Origin: Torreya grandis
Taxonomy: Eukaryota; Streptophyta; Pinopsida; Cupressales; Taxaceae
Reading direction: 5' to 3'
DNA: 64,000 nt
Assembly: GCA_037957365.1 (NCBI GenBank)
Contig: JARHVA010004903.1
Location: 62,001-126,000, forward strand
Shown piece after piece: positions 13,701-24,870 of the stretch. Position 1 is the stretch's first letter; each line of letters begins with the position of its first letter. The notes under the pieces were generated by a model, which was given only the letters and a program-made list of their open reading frames with translations, did no database searches and was not told the origin of the DNA. Position numbers and translations under genes: made by a program.

Positions 13701-13894
13701 AACCCTACCAAATCTCCCATTTGGTTCTGCATCCTAATCATGCCATGCTTCCACTATTTCCTAGATCTTTCTTGCTCTGCAGTGAGTAATGAGTATAAAG
13801 AAGAGGAACAATGAATTTGAGGCTTACTTACCCTTTTAGTCCTCCATATTGGCATTTGAGACTCCTTGACAACTTGTTGTCCACCCAAAATCCA

Positions 13895-14150
13895 TTACAG
13901 TGACCGACCTCGGTCACCACACAATCTGCATCTGACCGATGTCAGTTCCCATGTGACTATCCTTTCTACCAACACAGTTTCCTGACCGACATCGGTCTTA
14001 CCTGGTCACCAACATTGATTTTGTGACCAATGCCGATAGCTACCCTACCCGACACCACTAGCTCCAGTCTGCACATGACTGACATTGGTACCTATCTGTT
14101 CAATGCTGGTTCCCTCTGACTGATGTCGGTAACTGTGTTCACTTGTGAGT
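13895..14150. repeat. Array of TGACCGACATCGGTC-like palindromes in copia-1
   Basis: At least eight imperfect copies of a 12-14 bp CpG-containing palindrome spaced roughly 25-40 bp, for example 'gtgaccgacctcggtcacc', 'ctgaccgatgtcagt', 'ctgaccgacatcggtc' and 'ctgatgtcggtaa'. The same motif recurs about five times in each LTR (12715-12835 and 15385-15505). Decayed copies show CG replaced by TG or CA. Function unknown. Confidence 0.7.
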
Positions 14151-14476
14151 GATGACTTTTTACCCACGAGCTCTCTTTAGATCAAAACCCTGTCCAAGGA
14201 ACATCCCACTTCTACTTTATCCAAGGAACATCCCAGAGCATCCTATGCAATAACACCTGCAACATCTACTTCTTCAGTTCCTTCATGCTGATCTTCTACC
14301 AACCAACAATTTTTCTTTACCTAGTCTTTCTTACCAGAACACCATAATTGACCATTCATGCTTTTCAATTCCTCCATTCTTAGTGTACTTTATTCTCCCA
14401 TTGCTATACTTCCACTCAATCAGAAACCCCTGAGAGTGGCCTGTAATCAAACACAAAATTGTTCCCTGCAACCTTA

Positions 14477-14488
14477 GCTCTGATACCA
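14477..14488 (-). promoter_or_regulatory. Copia-1 primer-binding site (initiator tRNA-Met type)
   Basis: The minus strand reads TGGTATCAGAGC, complementary to the 3' end of plant initiator tRNA-Met and the standard primer site of Ty1/copia elements. It lies 3 bp from the right-hand LTR, which makes that LTR the 5' LTR and fixes the element on the minus strand. Confidence 0.93.
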
Positions 14489-14491
14489 CTT

Positions 14492-15565
14492 TATCAAGAA
14501 TCTAGAACAACAAACATGCTCTAACTCCACTTTTAGGATCTAAGAAGCACCATTGATTACCATGTACAAGCAACTTAATATAAAAAATTAAACCAGAAGT
14601 AACAAGTAACTAGAATTCAAAAATAACACAAAATATGAGAGACAATACCCAATTGTATTAATACTCTTCCAGAAGGAAATACAACAAAGAAGATGTCACA
14701 GTTCTTCTTCCTTACACACTTCTAGTGCTCCCACACCTCTAGGGCATAAACAATAAATCTCTTCAAGAGCTCACTCTCTCTCTTATGGTCCCAACACACA
14801 ACTCAAACATAGAGTTGGTGTTTACCTCCAACTAGTCAGTATCCACTACTGCCAGTACACCGAGTATACACACATACTCAACCGAGTACACAATGCACTC
14901 CAAGTAGATCTCCTATGAACTTGCAACAACCTGCAACTCAAATGATCTTACTTTGGAAGGATCTACCTTGCCTTCCTCTTTGCTCTTCAACTGAGTACAC
15001 AGCGTACTCCAAGTAGATCTCCCTTGATATTGCTCCCTGTTGTGTTGCTGACCTCCCTGATCTTGCACACCTGTAAATCAATCTGGTTCTACACACCTAT
15101 AAACCTAGATTTCACACACACACACACCTATAAATCAATGATCTTACTTACCATGTAGATCTCCAAACATACATACATACATGAAGGAGCTAATTTTTGC
15201 TCTCTTACTCTCTAGCACAAATTACAATACAGCCCATGAGTCTATTATATAGATCCCATGCAAACAATAATTAGACATCCAATTAAAATAATTAGATCTA
15301 TATCTCCAAGGCTAAAATTAGCCTTCTTCATGTAAACAACTGGTTTGTTAATGAATTGTCTGTGGAACTCGCAGTTTGGAACCACACAGGTGACCGACAT
15401 CGGTCCCTGTTTGTATGGAGATGACCGACATCGGCTGAATACTACTGATGTCGATTGCCTTCTTGTTTACCCCTGATCGATGTTAGTTGGCCTGACCGAT
15501 GCCAGTGACTGTGACACTCAGCAACCTCCTTCCCTGTTTGCATCAGTGAAGCTTTTAACTCCATA
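14492..15565 (-). repeat. Copia-1 5' LTR (right copy)
   Basis: Matches 11712-12893. Its ends now read TA...TA where the partner has TG...CA, i.e. transitions at both termini. A deletion of about 0.1 kb relative to the left LTR lies near 15170-15185, where a CATA run ('acatacatacatacatg') replaces the missing part. Homology may extend to 15571. Confidence 0.83.
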
Positions 15566-15571
15566 ACCTAA

Positions 15572-17037
15572 TAGATGTGAAGAAGAATGAAGTATAGAAT
15601 AAGGGAAAAAAAATTTAGAATCAAATGTGTCTATTAAGGGGGAAATGAAATGGTTGGAGGGAAGAATTAAGGAAAAACCAAGGTAGAAGAACTCTTTATC
15701 AAAGTTAAGACACTCAAATTAGGTTTTATAAAATAAGAGGAATTTCGACCTTAAGGATTTTGAAGAACTTCTCTTAGCCACACATGTATTATATCAACAA
15801 ATGAAGTTTGTAGATCATTCCATGAACGATATATGCATGAAAATTAAAATGTACGTACCTTCCCACAATGTGTTCCATGTTCTTTAAGACCCCTTACAGA
15901 GCTGCCAGTCACTACAAAGGTTAGTTACTTACATGATAGAGTAGGTAGAACCATAGGGTTTACTATATTCTCCTATTCCAATCTACTGGAATACCACACC
16001 CCAATAGACCTTGAATCTATTATGAAGCCAATTATGGAATTTGAGATTTGATTGAGAAAAGAGATGTGATTATAATCACATATTTTGGTATGATTTTGAG
16101 TTTTGAGATTTGTATGTTTCATTTTTTATATCATTGCCTTTTATTTCAATTTTTTTTTATTCCTTCTCCAAATACATTTGGAAAACCAAATGGGTGCTAA
16201 AGATGACTTTCATTTTAATACATGGGACTTGGTTGCTAAGAGAGAAACTTAGAGAGCATGGTGTTTAAGAGTCTTGTAAAGTTAGGTGAAATAAAAGTGC
16301 TATCTTGACTTCAACCTTGTTTTATACAATTTGGATTGAAAGGAAAAAAAATCAAGAGGAATGAAACATGAAATAATTTGAATTACTTTAAACTACAAAA
16401 ATGTGATACAGGGAAAAAAGGGACAAAATGATATTAAAGTGTGATTCCTTATCATAAGAATGATGGAAATTTAGGAAAACATGTTAACATAGATTATTGT
16501 GAAAATTTCACCTATTAAAAGAAAAAAAATCTAAAGTTGAGAACAAAGATTAAAAAATCATAACTAGTGCAAAATAGATTATAGAAAAGGAATGATAAGA
16601 TGGTTATTTTATGAGGAAGGCCAAGTCTTATCCATGGTCTTACACTGTAACTCATAAAAGAGAAACCCATGAGGGTGTAAAAAATCATTAGAAAGATAAA
16701 TGGGATAAGAAAGAGATGGTATTTATGTGGAAGGCCAGGTCTTATCCATGGTTTTACACTACAAATCACAAAAAAGGAAACCCAAGAGGTGCCAAAAAGT
16801 GTGTAAAAAGTGATAAAATAAAGAGGACAAAAAAAGATCATGAGGAAGACCGATTCTTATGTGTGGTTTTATAATGAAATCTATAAAGAAAAGGGGAAAC
16901 CAAAATACCAAAACACCAAAAGGAAGGACTATGGTTTGTGAAAAGAGAGAATTGTTGTAGAGGGTGAGACCCATGGAAGTATCCTATAAAAAGTGTTAGA
17001 TAGAAAAAATATAGAAAACATGAAAATAAGAGAAATG
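15572..17037 (-). other. 3' internal region of A-minus, proximal part
   Basis: Non-coding sequence between the integrase stop and the copia-1 insertion. 15573-15588 is the right copy of the 16-bp flanking repeat. 16590-16880 holds three tandem units described separately. The rest is AT-rich with no recognised content. Confidence 0.6.
16590..16885 (-). repeat. Tandem ~114-bp repeats in the A-minus 3' region
   Basis: The core GGTCTTAC/ACCATGGATAAGAC recurs (plus-strand positions 16617, 16731 and 16846, spacing 114 and 115 bp). Each copy reads on the minus strand as '..aagac(c/t)(t/g)ggccttcc'. Two related units sit on the plus strand at about 44690-44865 in A-plus. A short open stretch across them is only a by-product of the periodicity. 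Tandem arrays in the 3' untranslated region are a known trait of Tat elements. Confidence 0.75.
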
Positions 17038-18200
17038 TTAGGTAAAATACTTCTTGTAGAATTGTGCATTTATGGGATCTTTGAAAATATGGCCTTCATT
17101 GGTTTGAAGGTGATAGATACTTGGACCAAGAATATCTTTAACTAAATAGGGCCCCCACCATTTTTGGGAATAGTTACCTTCTTTATCATGAGTGTAGTCT
17201 AATTTAGGGACAAGGTAACCAACATTAAATGTATGAACTTTAACTCATTTGTTATGTTTTTTGGTAATATAGACCTGGTGATTATGTTGAAAAATAGAAA
17301 GATGGTGTTTATTAAGAAGATCAAGAGCATGAAGGTGAATTTCACATAATTATTCATCAAGTATAATACCATGAAGAGATATACAAAGAGAGGTAGTCTC
17401 AAATTCTAATGGATGGACTAATTCAGAACCATAAACTAAAGAGAATGGCATTGCCCTAGTGGCAATACACATGCTAGTACAATAGGCCCAAATATCAGGA
17501 TAGAAATGAAGGTGTCAATATGCGCATGTTTCATGAATTATATTTTGGAGAATTTTATTAGGAATTTTTTAGGTGGCCTCATCTTGGCCATTACATTATG
17601 TATGATAGGGTATGGAAAATTTGTGATTGATTTTAAATTTTACATAGAGATGTTTGACATATTTATTTTTGAAATGACCACCATTATCTAAAATGATATT
17701 ATGAGGGACACACAAGTGGAAAATTATTTGATTAAGGATAAATTAATAGATGGTGATACTAGTGATATTAACAAGGGGAATAACCTTGACCCATTTGGTA
17801 AAATGTTCAATGGTTATGATTATAAAGATATGCCCATATTTAGATTGAGGTAATTTGCCTATGAGATCTAATCCCCACATGGAGAATGGCTAGGGAGATT
17901 CTATAGTTTGAATCTTGATTTGATGGGATGAATTAAATCATCATAAAGATATAAATGAGTATAATTTTTAGCAAATTTGATCACATCCTTCTTGAGAGTG
18001 GGCTAAAATTATACCATCCATAAGAATTTGTTGAATGTAGCATGTCCACTATGGTGGCCACCATAAATACCCCAATGTTCTTGTTCAAGAAGAGGAAGAA
18101 CCTCATCTTGCATGATATAGTGGAGTAAGGTATATTTAACATTATAATAGCATAGGATGTTATATAAAAATTGTGAATGTGAGTCTTTTCACATGAATCT
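17038..18200 (-). pseudogene. A-minus integrase
   Basis: Minus strand, running from about 18200 to a stop at 17038-17040. In order it has: a degraded HHCC zinc region ('HWGIYGGHHSGHATFNKF', about 18030-18090); the catalytic core with 'MWGLDLIGKL' and 'ILDNGGHFKNKYV', then 'NGQDEAT', so all three acidic residues of the D-D-E triad can still be read; and a C-terminal segment ending '..GGGPYLVKDILGPSIYHL'. Several in-frame stops are present. The role in an intact element is to join the cDNA to host DNA. Confidence 0.82.
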
Positions 18201-18269
18201 AGGTTAGGAGGATAAGTTTGGTGTTATATAAATTGAATGATATCTTTATATCATGGGCTTTGTTGAATG

Positions 18270-18765
18270 GTAACAGCCTCAATGTGGAAGATAAGGGAAT
18301 ATTGTGTTTTAAAAGAAGATAGATGTTTTATTATTTGGATGAGAAAAGTGGGATTGGTAATAACTTGGTGTGGATGTAAAAGTGATGCTGAAGAAGCAAG
18401 GGAATTAATAATAGAATTTTGATCTCGAGCGATAGGCTCAATGGTGAAAGAAATGAAATATTTGGTGAGAGTCGTTGAAATTTGATGATAATAAATGAGA
18501 TTATCACTTTTTCATTGGTAATCACCATTGACTTGGTAGTAAATGAGATGGGAATAACCTAAATCATGTAGGTATTTAGATATCAAAATCAATAGTAAAT
18601 TTCATTCCTAAGATTAAAGCTTCTTACTCTGACATCTTATTAGTGATGTCAAATATTAAGTGAAAAGCTAAAGAGATAATTTTTCCAAGAGGACTTATAA
18701 AAATATAAGTTGAGCTAGCTCCTTGAAGTCATTTGTAACCATCAAGGTGAAGGGACCAAGTATCC
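18270..18765 (-). pseudogene. A-minus second (archaeal-type) RNase H
   Basis: Between the first RNase H and integrase, the minus strand reads 'WSLHLDGYKQLQGASSTYI', then 'ISPLGKIISLAFHLIFDIT' and 'YEALILGMKF' (reading one stop as a mutated Gln or Tyr). This is the pattern of the extra RNase H of Tat elements: an opening LDG followed by NxMxEYEALILGL. Stops interrupt the end of the domain towards 18300. A catalytic role cannot be assumed. Confidence 0.7.
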
Positions 18766-18769
18766 TCAT

Positions 18770-20460
18770 GTAAATCAACATTAATTTTAGGAAGTTATTC
18801 TATAACTACTTTTGGTTTAGTAGTATCAGGGAGGATAACAATTTTTTTGATATTACCTGCTTCAAGATCAATAGTGAAGCTATAGAAGTAATCTTTAAGG
18901 GATATAACTTGATTGATACCTTAAGTATATAGGATATTGTCATTGGGAAGACTATCTTGAAGGTGGTCGATAGTGGGCATGAGATCTGCAACAAGTTGAT
19001 CAATGATGATTTGTCCTTTGATATCTTTTTGAGTAATAATTTGGAGATCAAATTCCATGAGAAGGACCATCCACTTGATAGTTATGTCTCTAGGAAGAAA
19101 TTATTTAGAGAAGAAGTGATGAAGGGAATCATAATGAATGATAACATAAGTGGTCTAATAAAGCATATAATGTTAAAGTTTTTTAGTTACAAAATATATG
19201 ACGAGGCAATCACGTTTAACTTTTGTGTATTGTTTCTCATAATCAATGAGGCCTCAGATGATAGAATAGATGGCATACTCTCTTTTAGTATTATCTTATT
19301 GGGCAATCATTTCCCTAATGGATATAGGTGTGGAATAAGTATAGAGGATTAAATGTTAATCATTTTAAAGAGGATAAAGAGTGGGTAGGTGAAGCAATGA
19401 TTCTTTCATATTTTCAAATGATTTTTGACAAAGATCCTTCCATTCTAGAGTTTTACCTTTCTTAAGAATATAATTGATAAAGTGGATATGGTAAACCATT
19501 TTGGGGATAAATCATCTAATTTACCCAAGTTTATGAAGGTAAGTGGGAATGTCTAGAATGGATTGAGGGATGGGAATGTTGATGATAACATTAATATTAG
19601 TAGGGTCAACATCAATGGCATGGAGAGAGACTAAGAATCCTAATAGTTTTCTAGATATGACACTGAAGACACATTTTTAAGGATTTAATCTAACTTTGTA
19701 TTTAAGAAGATGGTTGAAGATGATGTCAAGATTAGAAAGATGAGTCTGGCGACATTTATATTTAGAAATGAGGTCATCTACATAGGTTTTGACAATTTTT
19801 TGGATAAGATCATGAATGATATGAGTCATTTATTGTTGATAAGTAACTTCAACATTTTTGAGTCTAAAGGGCATTTTAACATAGAAATAGGTGCTCGATT
19901 TTATGGTGAAAGTGGTTTTATGCTGGTCTTTGGGAGCAATGTGAATTTGGTTATAGCCTAAAAATCCATCCATAAGAGATAACATTTCATAACCATCTAT
20001 GGAATCAATAATAACATCTATTGAAGGTAGAGGGAAATTATCCTTGAGACAAACAAGATTGATATTACAAAAATCAATACAAATGAGAATGACCATGGTA
20101 AATTTTTTTAGAACAAGAACTATATTAGAAACCCATTTAGAATAATCCACTAGTTTGATAAATTTAACATCAAGAAGTTTGATAATTTCTTTGTGACATA
20201 AGGTGGAAAATTTGGGTGGAAATTTCCTTTGCTTTTGATATACATGTTTAGCATTAGGATAAGTGATGATATTGTGCACCATAATGTTAGGGTCAATATG
20301 AGGCATGTCCTCATAGGAACAAACAAATATCTCATTATATATATCAAAAAATAAACTAAAGTTATCATGTTTAATAGGTGAGAGTTTGTGAGAGATGGTA
20401 ATAGGTCAAGGGAATGACAGAGTACCATATTAAATACAAGTTGTTTATTTAATAAGTATA
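18770..20460 (-). pseudogene. A-minus reverse transcriptase and first RNase H
   Basis: Minus-strand relic. RT begins near 20320 with 'EDMPHIDPNIMVHNI' and continues through 'KLVDYSKWVSNIVLVLKK', 'NFPLPSIDVIIDSI', 'MLSLMDGFLGYNQIHIAPKD' and 'MPFRLKNVEVTYQQ', all typical of Tat RT. The catalytic YVDD is intact at 19773-19784 ('KTYVDDLISK'). The thumb and first RNase H (about 18960-19400) are much more broken. A stop-free run covers 19830-20306. Product impossible because of stops and frame changes. Confidence 0.85.
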
Positions 20461-21540
20461 ACATTTACATATTAGAAGTGGTATGGTGCATTAGGTAAAT
20501 AAGAAATTGGATTAGCTTTAGGATCGATGCTAGTGATGAAGTTGTTGAAATAAAGGGGTTTATGTTTGAAATTATTGCATTTGTGATATTGTTGAGGAAG
20601 TTGAGATTCTCAAGCATGAAGTAATTCAAGAATAGATTCATCATTATGTAGAGTGGGAAGAGGGCCATAATACTCAACATTTACTTTGAGATCAAGAATT
20701 TGATTGCCATGGCTATCATATTCATAATTTATCTGATAGACATTGGTGGCCTTAGAGTCTAATGTAATCATAGGAGTAGGAGTAGATTGATCAGATGAGA
20801 TTGGTATACTATTAGTTTCTTTGATGGGCAAAGAATTGGGTGTAATTATGGGATATATAGATGCAATAATTTTTGGTGGTTTATAAGGTATGATTTGTTT
20901 TACCACCTAAGGAGTATCAATTATTAGAGAATTAAAAGAAGGTACATGACCTTCAATAGCTAATTTATAATCCATGAAAATGGTTTGAATATCTTGATTG
21001 AAAATATGTATTTGAGATAAAGTTTTTTGATAATGTTGAACATCCAAGTCTTGAGATTAGGCTTGGGCCATGATGTAGTTATCATTATAGGTTGGATAAA
21101 TGGTACATGCTTAAGATTCAAGGGGAGTTTCAAAAGGTGAAATTCTAATGTTACTAAAATTTTGTGGAGACATGATGAGAGGGTCTTGGAATAATTTGGC
21201 CACTTCATATTTATTGCAGATGAAGGCATATTATAGGTAAGAAGGGTTTTGAACATTACATGGAGGAGGAAAATTAGTGATCTTATCAATGAGAGGAATA
21301 GTGTTGTCATGAGGTAATAAAGGAGGAATCCACTTTGATATAAAAGGAGGTAGATTAGTAGTGTTTCAAGACATTAGGTTCATCATAAATTGAATCAATG
21401 AGAGTGACTTGTAAGTCTAGATTGATGTGGTTGAGCTTAGGTAAGGGAGCACTATTGATGGTAGGAATGTCAGGGATGTGATATTGAGATTTTGGATTAG
21501 GAAGTTTAATACTCCAAGGGTTGGGATAAACTTCATGCTT
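20461..21540 (-). pseudogene. A-minus linker between protease and RT
   Basis: Minus-strand coding-like stretch joining protease to RT, with open runs at 20610-20906 and 20960-21310. It encodes a Pro/Ile/Lys-rich, poorly structured sequence with a 'IPYKPPKI' motif and an 'HNDESILELLHA' segment. Tat elements often have such an uncharacterised spacer before RT. No domain recognised. Confidence 0.5.
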
Positions 21541-21870
21541 ATATCATTTATCATTATATAATAATTTGATGCATTGGATATTGAAAGAGGTGATAACCCT
21601 CATTTTATGAGTCCAAGGGTGACCAAGGAGTATGTTATAAGATAAGGCCAAATCAAGGACCATAAGTTTAGTTTGAATGATCTTAGGTCTAATTATTAGG
21701 GTAAGAAAAATACAATCAAATGGATTTTGATTAGTTTTATCAAACCCATGACATGTAAGGTGAGTTTGATTGAGATGATCTTTATTATACCCAAGTTGTT
21801 AGATGAGACACAAAGATGTCACATTAATACTAGACCCTTCATCAACTAAAACTTTATGAATAAGGGTAGT
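21540..21870 (-). pseudogene. A-minus aspartic protease
   Basis: Minus strand, 'DEGSSINVTSLCL' (about 21820-21860) followed some 70 residues later by 'SYNILLGHPWTHKM' (about 21600-21640). In Tat proteases the first block contains the catalytic Asp (DxGxS) and the second is the ILLGRPWxH flap-end motif. The active-site triplet reads D-E-G rather than D-S/T/G-G. The same substitution occurs in A-plus, so it may be a family feature and not a lesion. Confidence 0.7.
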
Positions 21871-24870
21871 ATTAATGAATATTTTAATGAATAATGGTGG
21901 ATCATCAATGCAAAAAAAATATCTCATCATTAATCATGTTCTCTTAAAGTAATTCAATAGAAGGTTTATAATAAGAATAAATAGTTTTAATGGTATGTAC
22001 ATTAGTAGGTTGAGGCTCAATAAAGGGTAGTTATTCATTTATATGAGATGGATCTTAAATTTTTTATAATTTTTGCATAAGGAACTTGTGATGATAAGAG
22101 TAAGTACAAACTAAATCCATAAGTGGAATATTGAAAGGCATGGAGTTAAGTTATTCTAAAAACATCCAATGGGATTTAGAAGAACTAGTATGAGTTTTGG
22201 AAGGTAAGGTAGATTTTGAAGGAATAGAAGTTATTGGGGGTTCAGAAGAAGGAGGTGGTTCCTTAAGGGTTTCTAAAGATAAATGATTGGTGGTAGTATC
22301 TTTGAATAGTTGTTATTCTAAAGATAGTTTCTTAGGTTTTATGATAGGATCTTTGTGAGCTAGTTTGTAATGATAATTAAAATTAGTTGTGTTAACATAT
22401 TGAGAATTGTTATAATATTTGTCATAGTCAACATCAATAAAAAAAATCCTTGGTAGTTGGTTGATTATTAGCTATGATTTTTTTTTTGGTTATTAGAATA
22501 AGAAGCCTTAGAAGTTTGTCATTTTTGAGATGTGGTGTTCTACTCTTGGTGACAAAGGTTGATAATGGCTTTGTGATTGAAGGAATCGTTAAGCATGTAG
22601 GAGATAAAAAATTTAGTAAGCCCTCAACAAGTTTCATGCGAGTAACCAATGTCGGCATGGAACCAACGAAATTGATAATGGTCATACCATTTAGGAGGAT
22701 TATTAGGATAAGTAAAGGGTTTATAGGGTAGTAAGAATTATTTCATTTGATTTACAATAAGTGGTATGTGAGAAGATGGGGGGAGTGTCAGCTTTGGAAA
22801 CTCCTAGTTTGGTTTGAGAAGTATTGCTATTAATAACATTAGTAGAATTTTGAAAAGATCATTTAAGGAATTTAGGATTAGGTTCACATTTCTTCATGAG
22901 GAAGTCTTGATGTTTAGCTTGGTCAAGAGCTTCATTAAGGGATTGAGGAGGAAAAGTATGAAGCTTATATTGAAGTAAAGAGTTAAAGTAATTATAAAGA
23001 GTTTAAATAAATTATCAGTAGTCATGTTATGTTTAGATTTATGGGCCTAATGTTTCCATCTTTTGATAAAATCATGAGCTGATTTGGTGGGAGATTACTT
23101 AGCATTGATGAAATTGATAAGATGATGTTTAAGAAGATCATTATGTTGAAACTCTTTAACTAAAGGATTGATTAAATCCTCAAGTTTCCAAATGGAATGT
23201 TGGGGAAGTTGGTTGTACTATTTCAATACATCACCAATGAAGTTTTAAACTAGAAGTTTAGTTATGGTGAAAGTATTAGTTTGGATCCACTCTTTATAAA
23301 GATTGACAAATGATTTAAGAAAGGATGCAGTAGGGTATACTTTAAGAAACCCCTCCTTTAGAAAATGTGTAAAAAATTGGTGAAATGTGTAAAACACCTG
23401 ACAAAAAAATTTATTTTTTGTGGTGAAAATAATAGTTTACAAAAAAAAAATAAAAATCCATTGGCAAATCATTCATAGTCTCTCAAACAATGTGTAAAAT
23501 CTGGGCGAATTGTGTTATTTTAAAACCACAAAAAAATTATACATTGGCGAACAAAAAATAATAATCATAGTAAAATTTTAATTTTTTGGGCACTGGGAAT
23601 GGGGTGGGATCAGCTTGTGGCACTTTGTGAGAGATATTTTCATACTATTCTATCACGCATACATCCCTTCATGTAGCCTTCATACCTCCTATGATGTCTC
23701 CTTGAAATCTTGAAACCCTAAAATATGGCTAAGTTTGAAACCCTGAAACCCTAGAATCTGACTAACTCTGAAATATGATAGGATCCACCAAAACCTAGAA
23801 TTTGCATTATAGCTCCTAGTGGTCTGAAACCCCTCTTAAACACCCTGAAAGTATATAAATAAAATATAACTTAAAGTATAAGTAGATGTCCATTATAAAT
23901 GTAAACTTATACTTAAACATTTATTTTATTTGTATACTATTGACTTCAGAAAAAAAAGGGTTATTGAATGTCTCATTGCTATTTTATTCAATTCAAATTT
24001 ATACATATTACAAATGAAAGTGTGTTGGTGAAATGAGCCGACTCCTCCACTTCCCATAATGTGAAACCCAATGAACATTCCACATTAAGCGCTACCTGGT
24101 CAACTGCATGAAAGGTGAATACTGCCAAGTAGAAACTCAAATGAAACATTTGCCTTGGCGATTACAAAGCTAGGCAATCACAAAACCCAAGAAAGCTTGG
24201 CGACTAGGAAACCATGGAATGGCATATAAATTGCCAAAAAACACACTGACAAAATGTAAAATTCACCAAAGTACGAATATTCGCCACTAAAATATTCCCT
24301 GGGATCCAGGGCCTTTAGTCCCATCATAGTTGATAATTGGAGATATGTTACCAATATTAGTATACAAGATAAAAGGAGATCAAGGCTCATTCTGGATATT
24401 TTAAAGAATTTTATTATTCATAATAGTTTGAGGAATAACATTTCCTAAGGCATCTCTAAGCGGTAGATGAATGAAATTTGGATTGGATTGAGGATTGAGA
24501 GCCAAAGGTTGATTAGCCATATTGATCAAATCATGTTGTCATTTCATCATTTGAGAGGTGTTAGAAGTTTGCATTATGTTCATTTATTGTATGACTTGTG
24601 AAAGAATTTGAGTCATATCAATTAGTGGGTTGGTGTTTTCATGAGAAATCCCTAAATTAGTATTAGGGGGAGGGTTATTGGAAGGTGGATTACAAATGGG
24701 ATTATTGGATAGGATTTTGTTAATTGTTCCCACATTATGTTGAAAATTTTGAAGATGAAAATTGTCTTGATAGGTATAAAAATGATTGAATCTAACTAAT
24801 TTATCTTTAGGTGTGATTTAAACCATGTTAAGATCCACAAAAAAAGGATGGGAAGAGGTGCTCAAAGAGT
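21870..24870 (-). pseudogene. A-minus gag, split by an insertion
   Basis: Minus-strand gag relic. Upstream of the insertion, 24310-24400 reads 'ISPIINYDGTKGPGSQ'. Downstream of it, from about 23335 leftwards, it reads 'FLKSFVNLYKEW', 'TNTFTITKLLVQNFIGDVL' and 'LEDLINPLVKEFQ'. These align in order with A-plus residues at 30230-30460 ('IYYSGSMDPTLHLKTF..', 'NTFTITKLLAKTLIDDAL', 'LEDLVNALVQEF'), so the gag was continuous before the insert at 23337-24300 arrived. This is the retrotrans_gag type fold. Stops are frequent. Confidence 0.75.
23337..24300. mobile_element. Unclassified ~0.96-kb insertion in A-minus gag
   Basis: Defined by the break in gag homology to A-plus. No protein is encoded. The ends have weak inverted similarity: 'ttggtgaaatgtgtaaaa' near the left end and, inverted, 'ttggtgaattttacatttt' near the right. 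The words TGGCGA/TCGCCA recur (about 23508, 23544, 24153, 24198 and 24283), and the right end has the palindrome CGAATATTCG. This suggests a non-autonomous DNA transposon, but I could not define terminal repeats or a target-site duplication, so the class is open. Confidence 0.5.

Larger units (their letters stand above)
11712..15571 (-). mobile_element. Copia-1: internally deleted Ty1/copia retrotransposon
   Basis: Two long direct repeats (LTRs) of about 1.18 and 1.07 kb enclose only about 1.6 kb. The primer-binding site next to the right LTR and the polypurine tract next to the left LTR both show that the element reads on the minus strand. The interior keeps a fragment of reverse transcriptase and the start of the RNase H region. 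gag, protease, integrase and most of the pol gene are gone. It is inserted in the 3' region of A-minus. The LTRs differ by many substitutions and one deletion of about 0.1 kb, so the insertion is not recent. Confidence 0.85.

Noticed and set aside
14465..14500. Possible tRNA gene fragment near 'gctctgataccac'
   Set aside because: It is the primer-binding site of copia-1 read in reverse. No tRNA arms are present around it.
16515..16974. Hydrophobic minus-strand frames that look like a membrane protein
   Set aside because: The repeats in them follow the 114-bp DNA period, and A-plus has the same units out of any frame. T-rich DNA gives hydrophobic codons.
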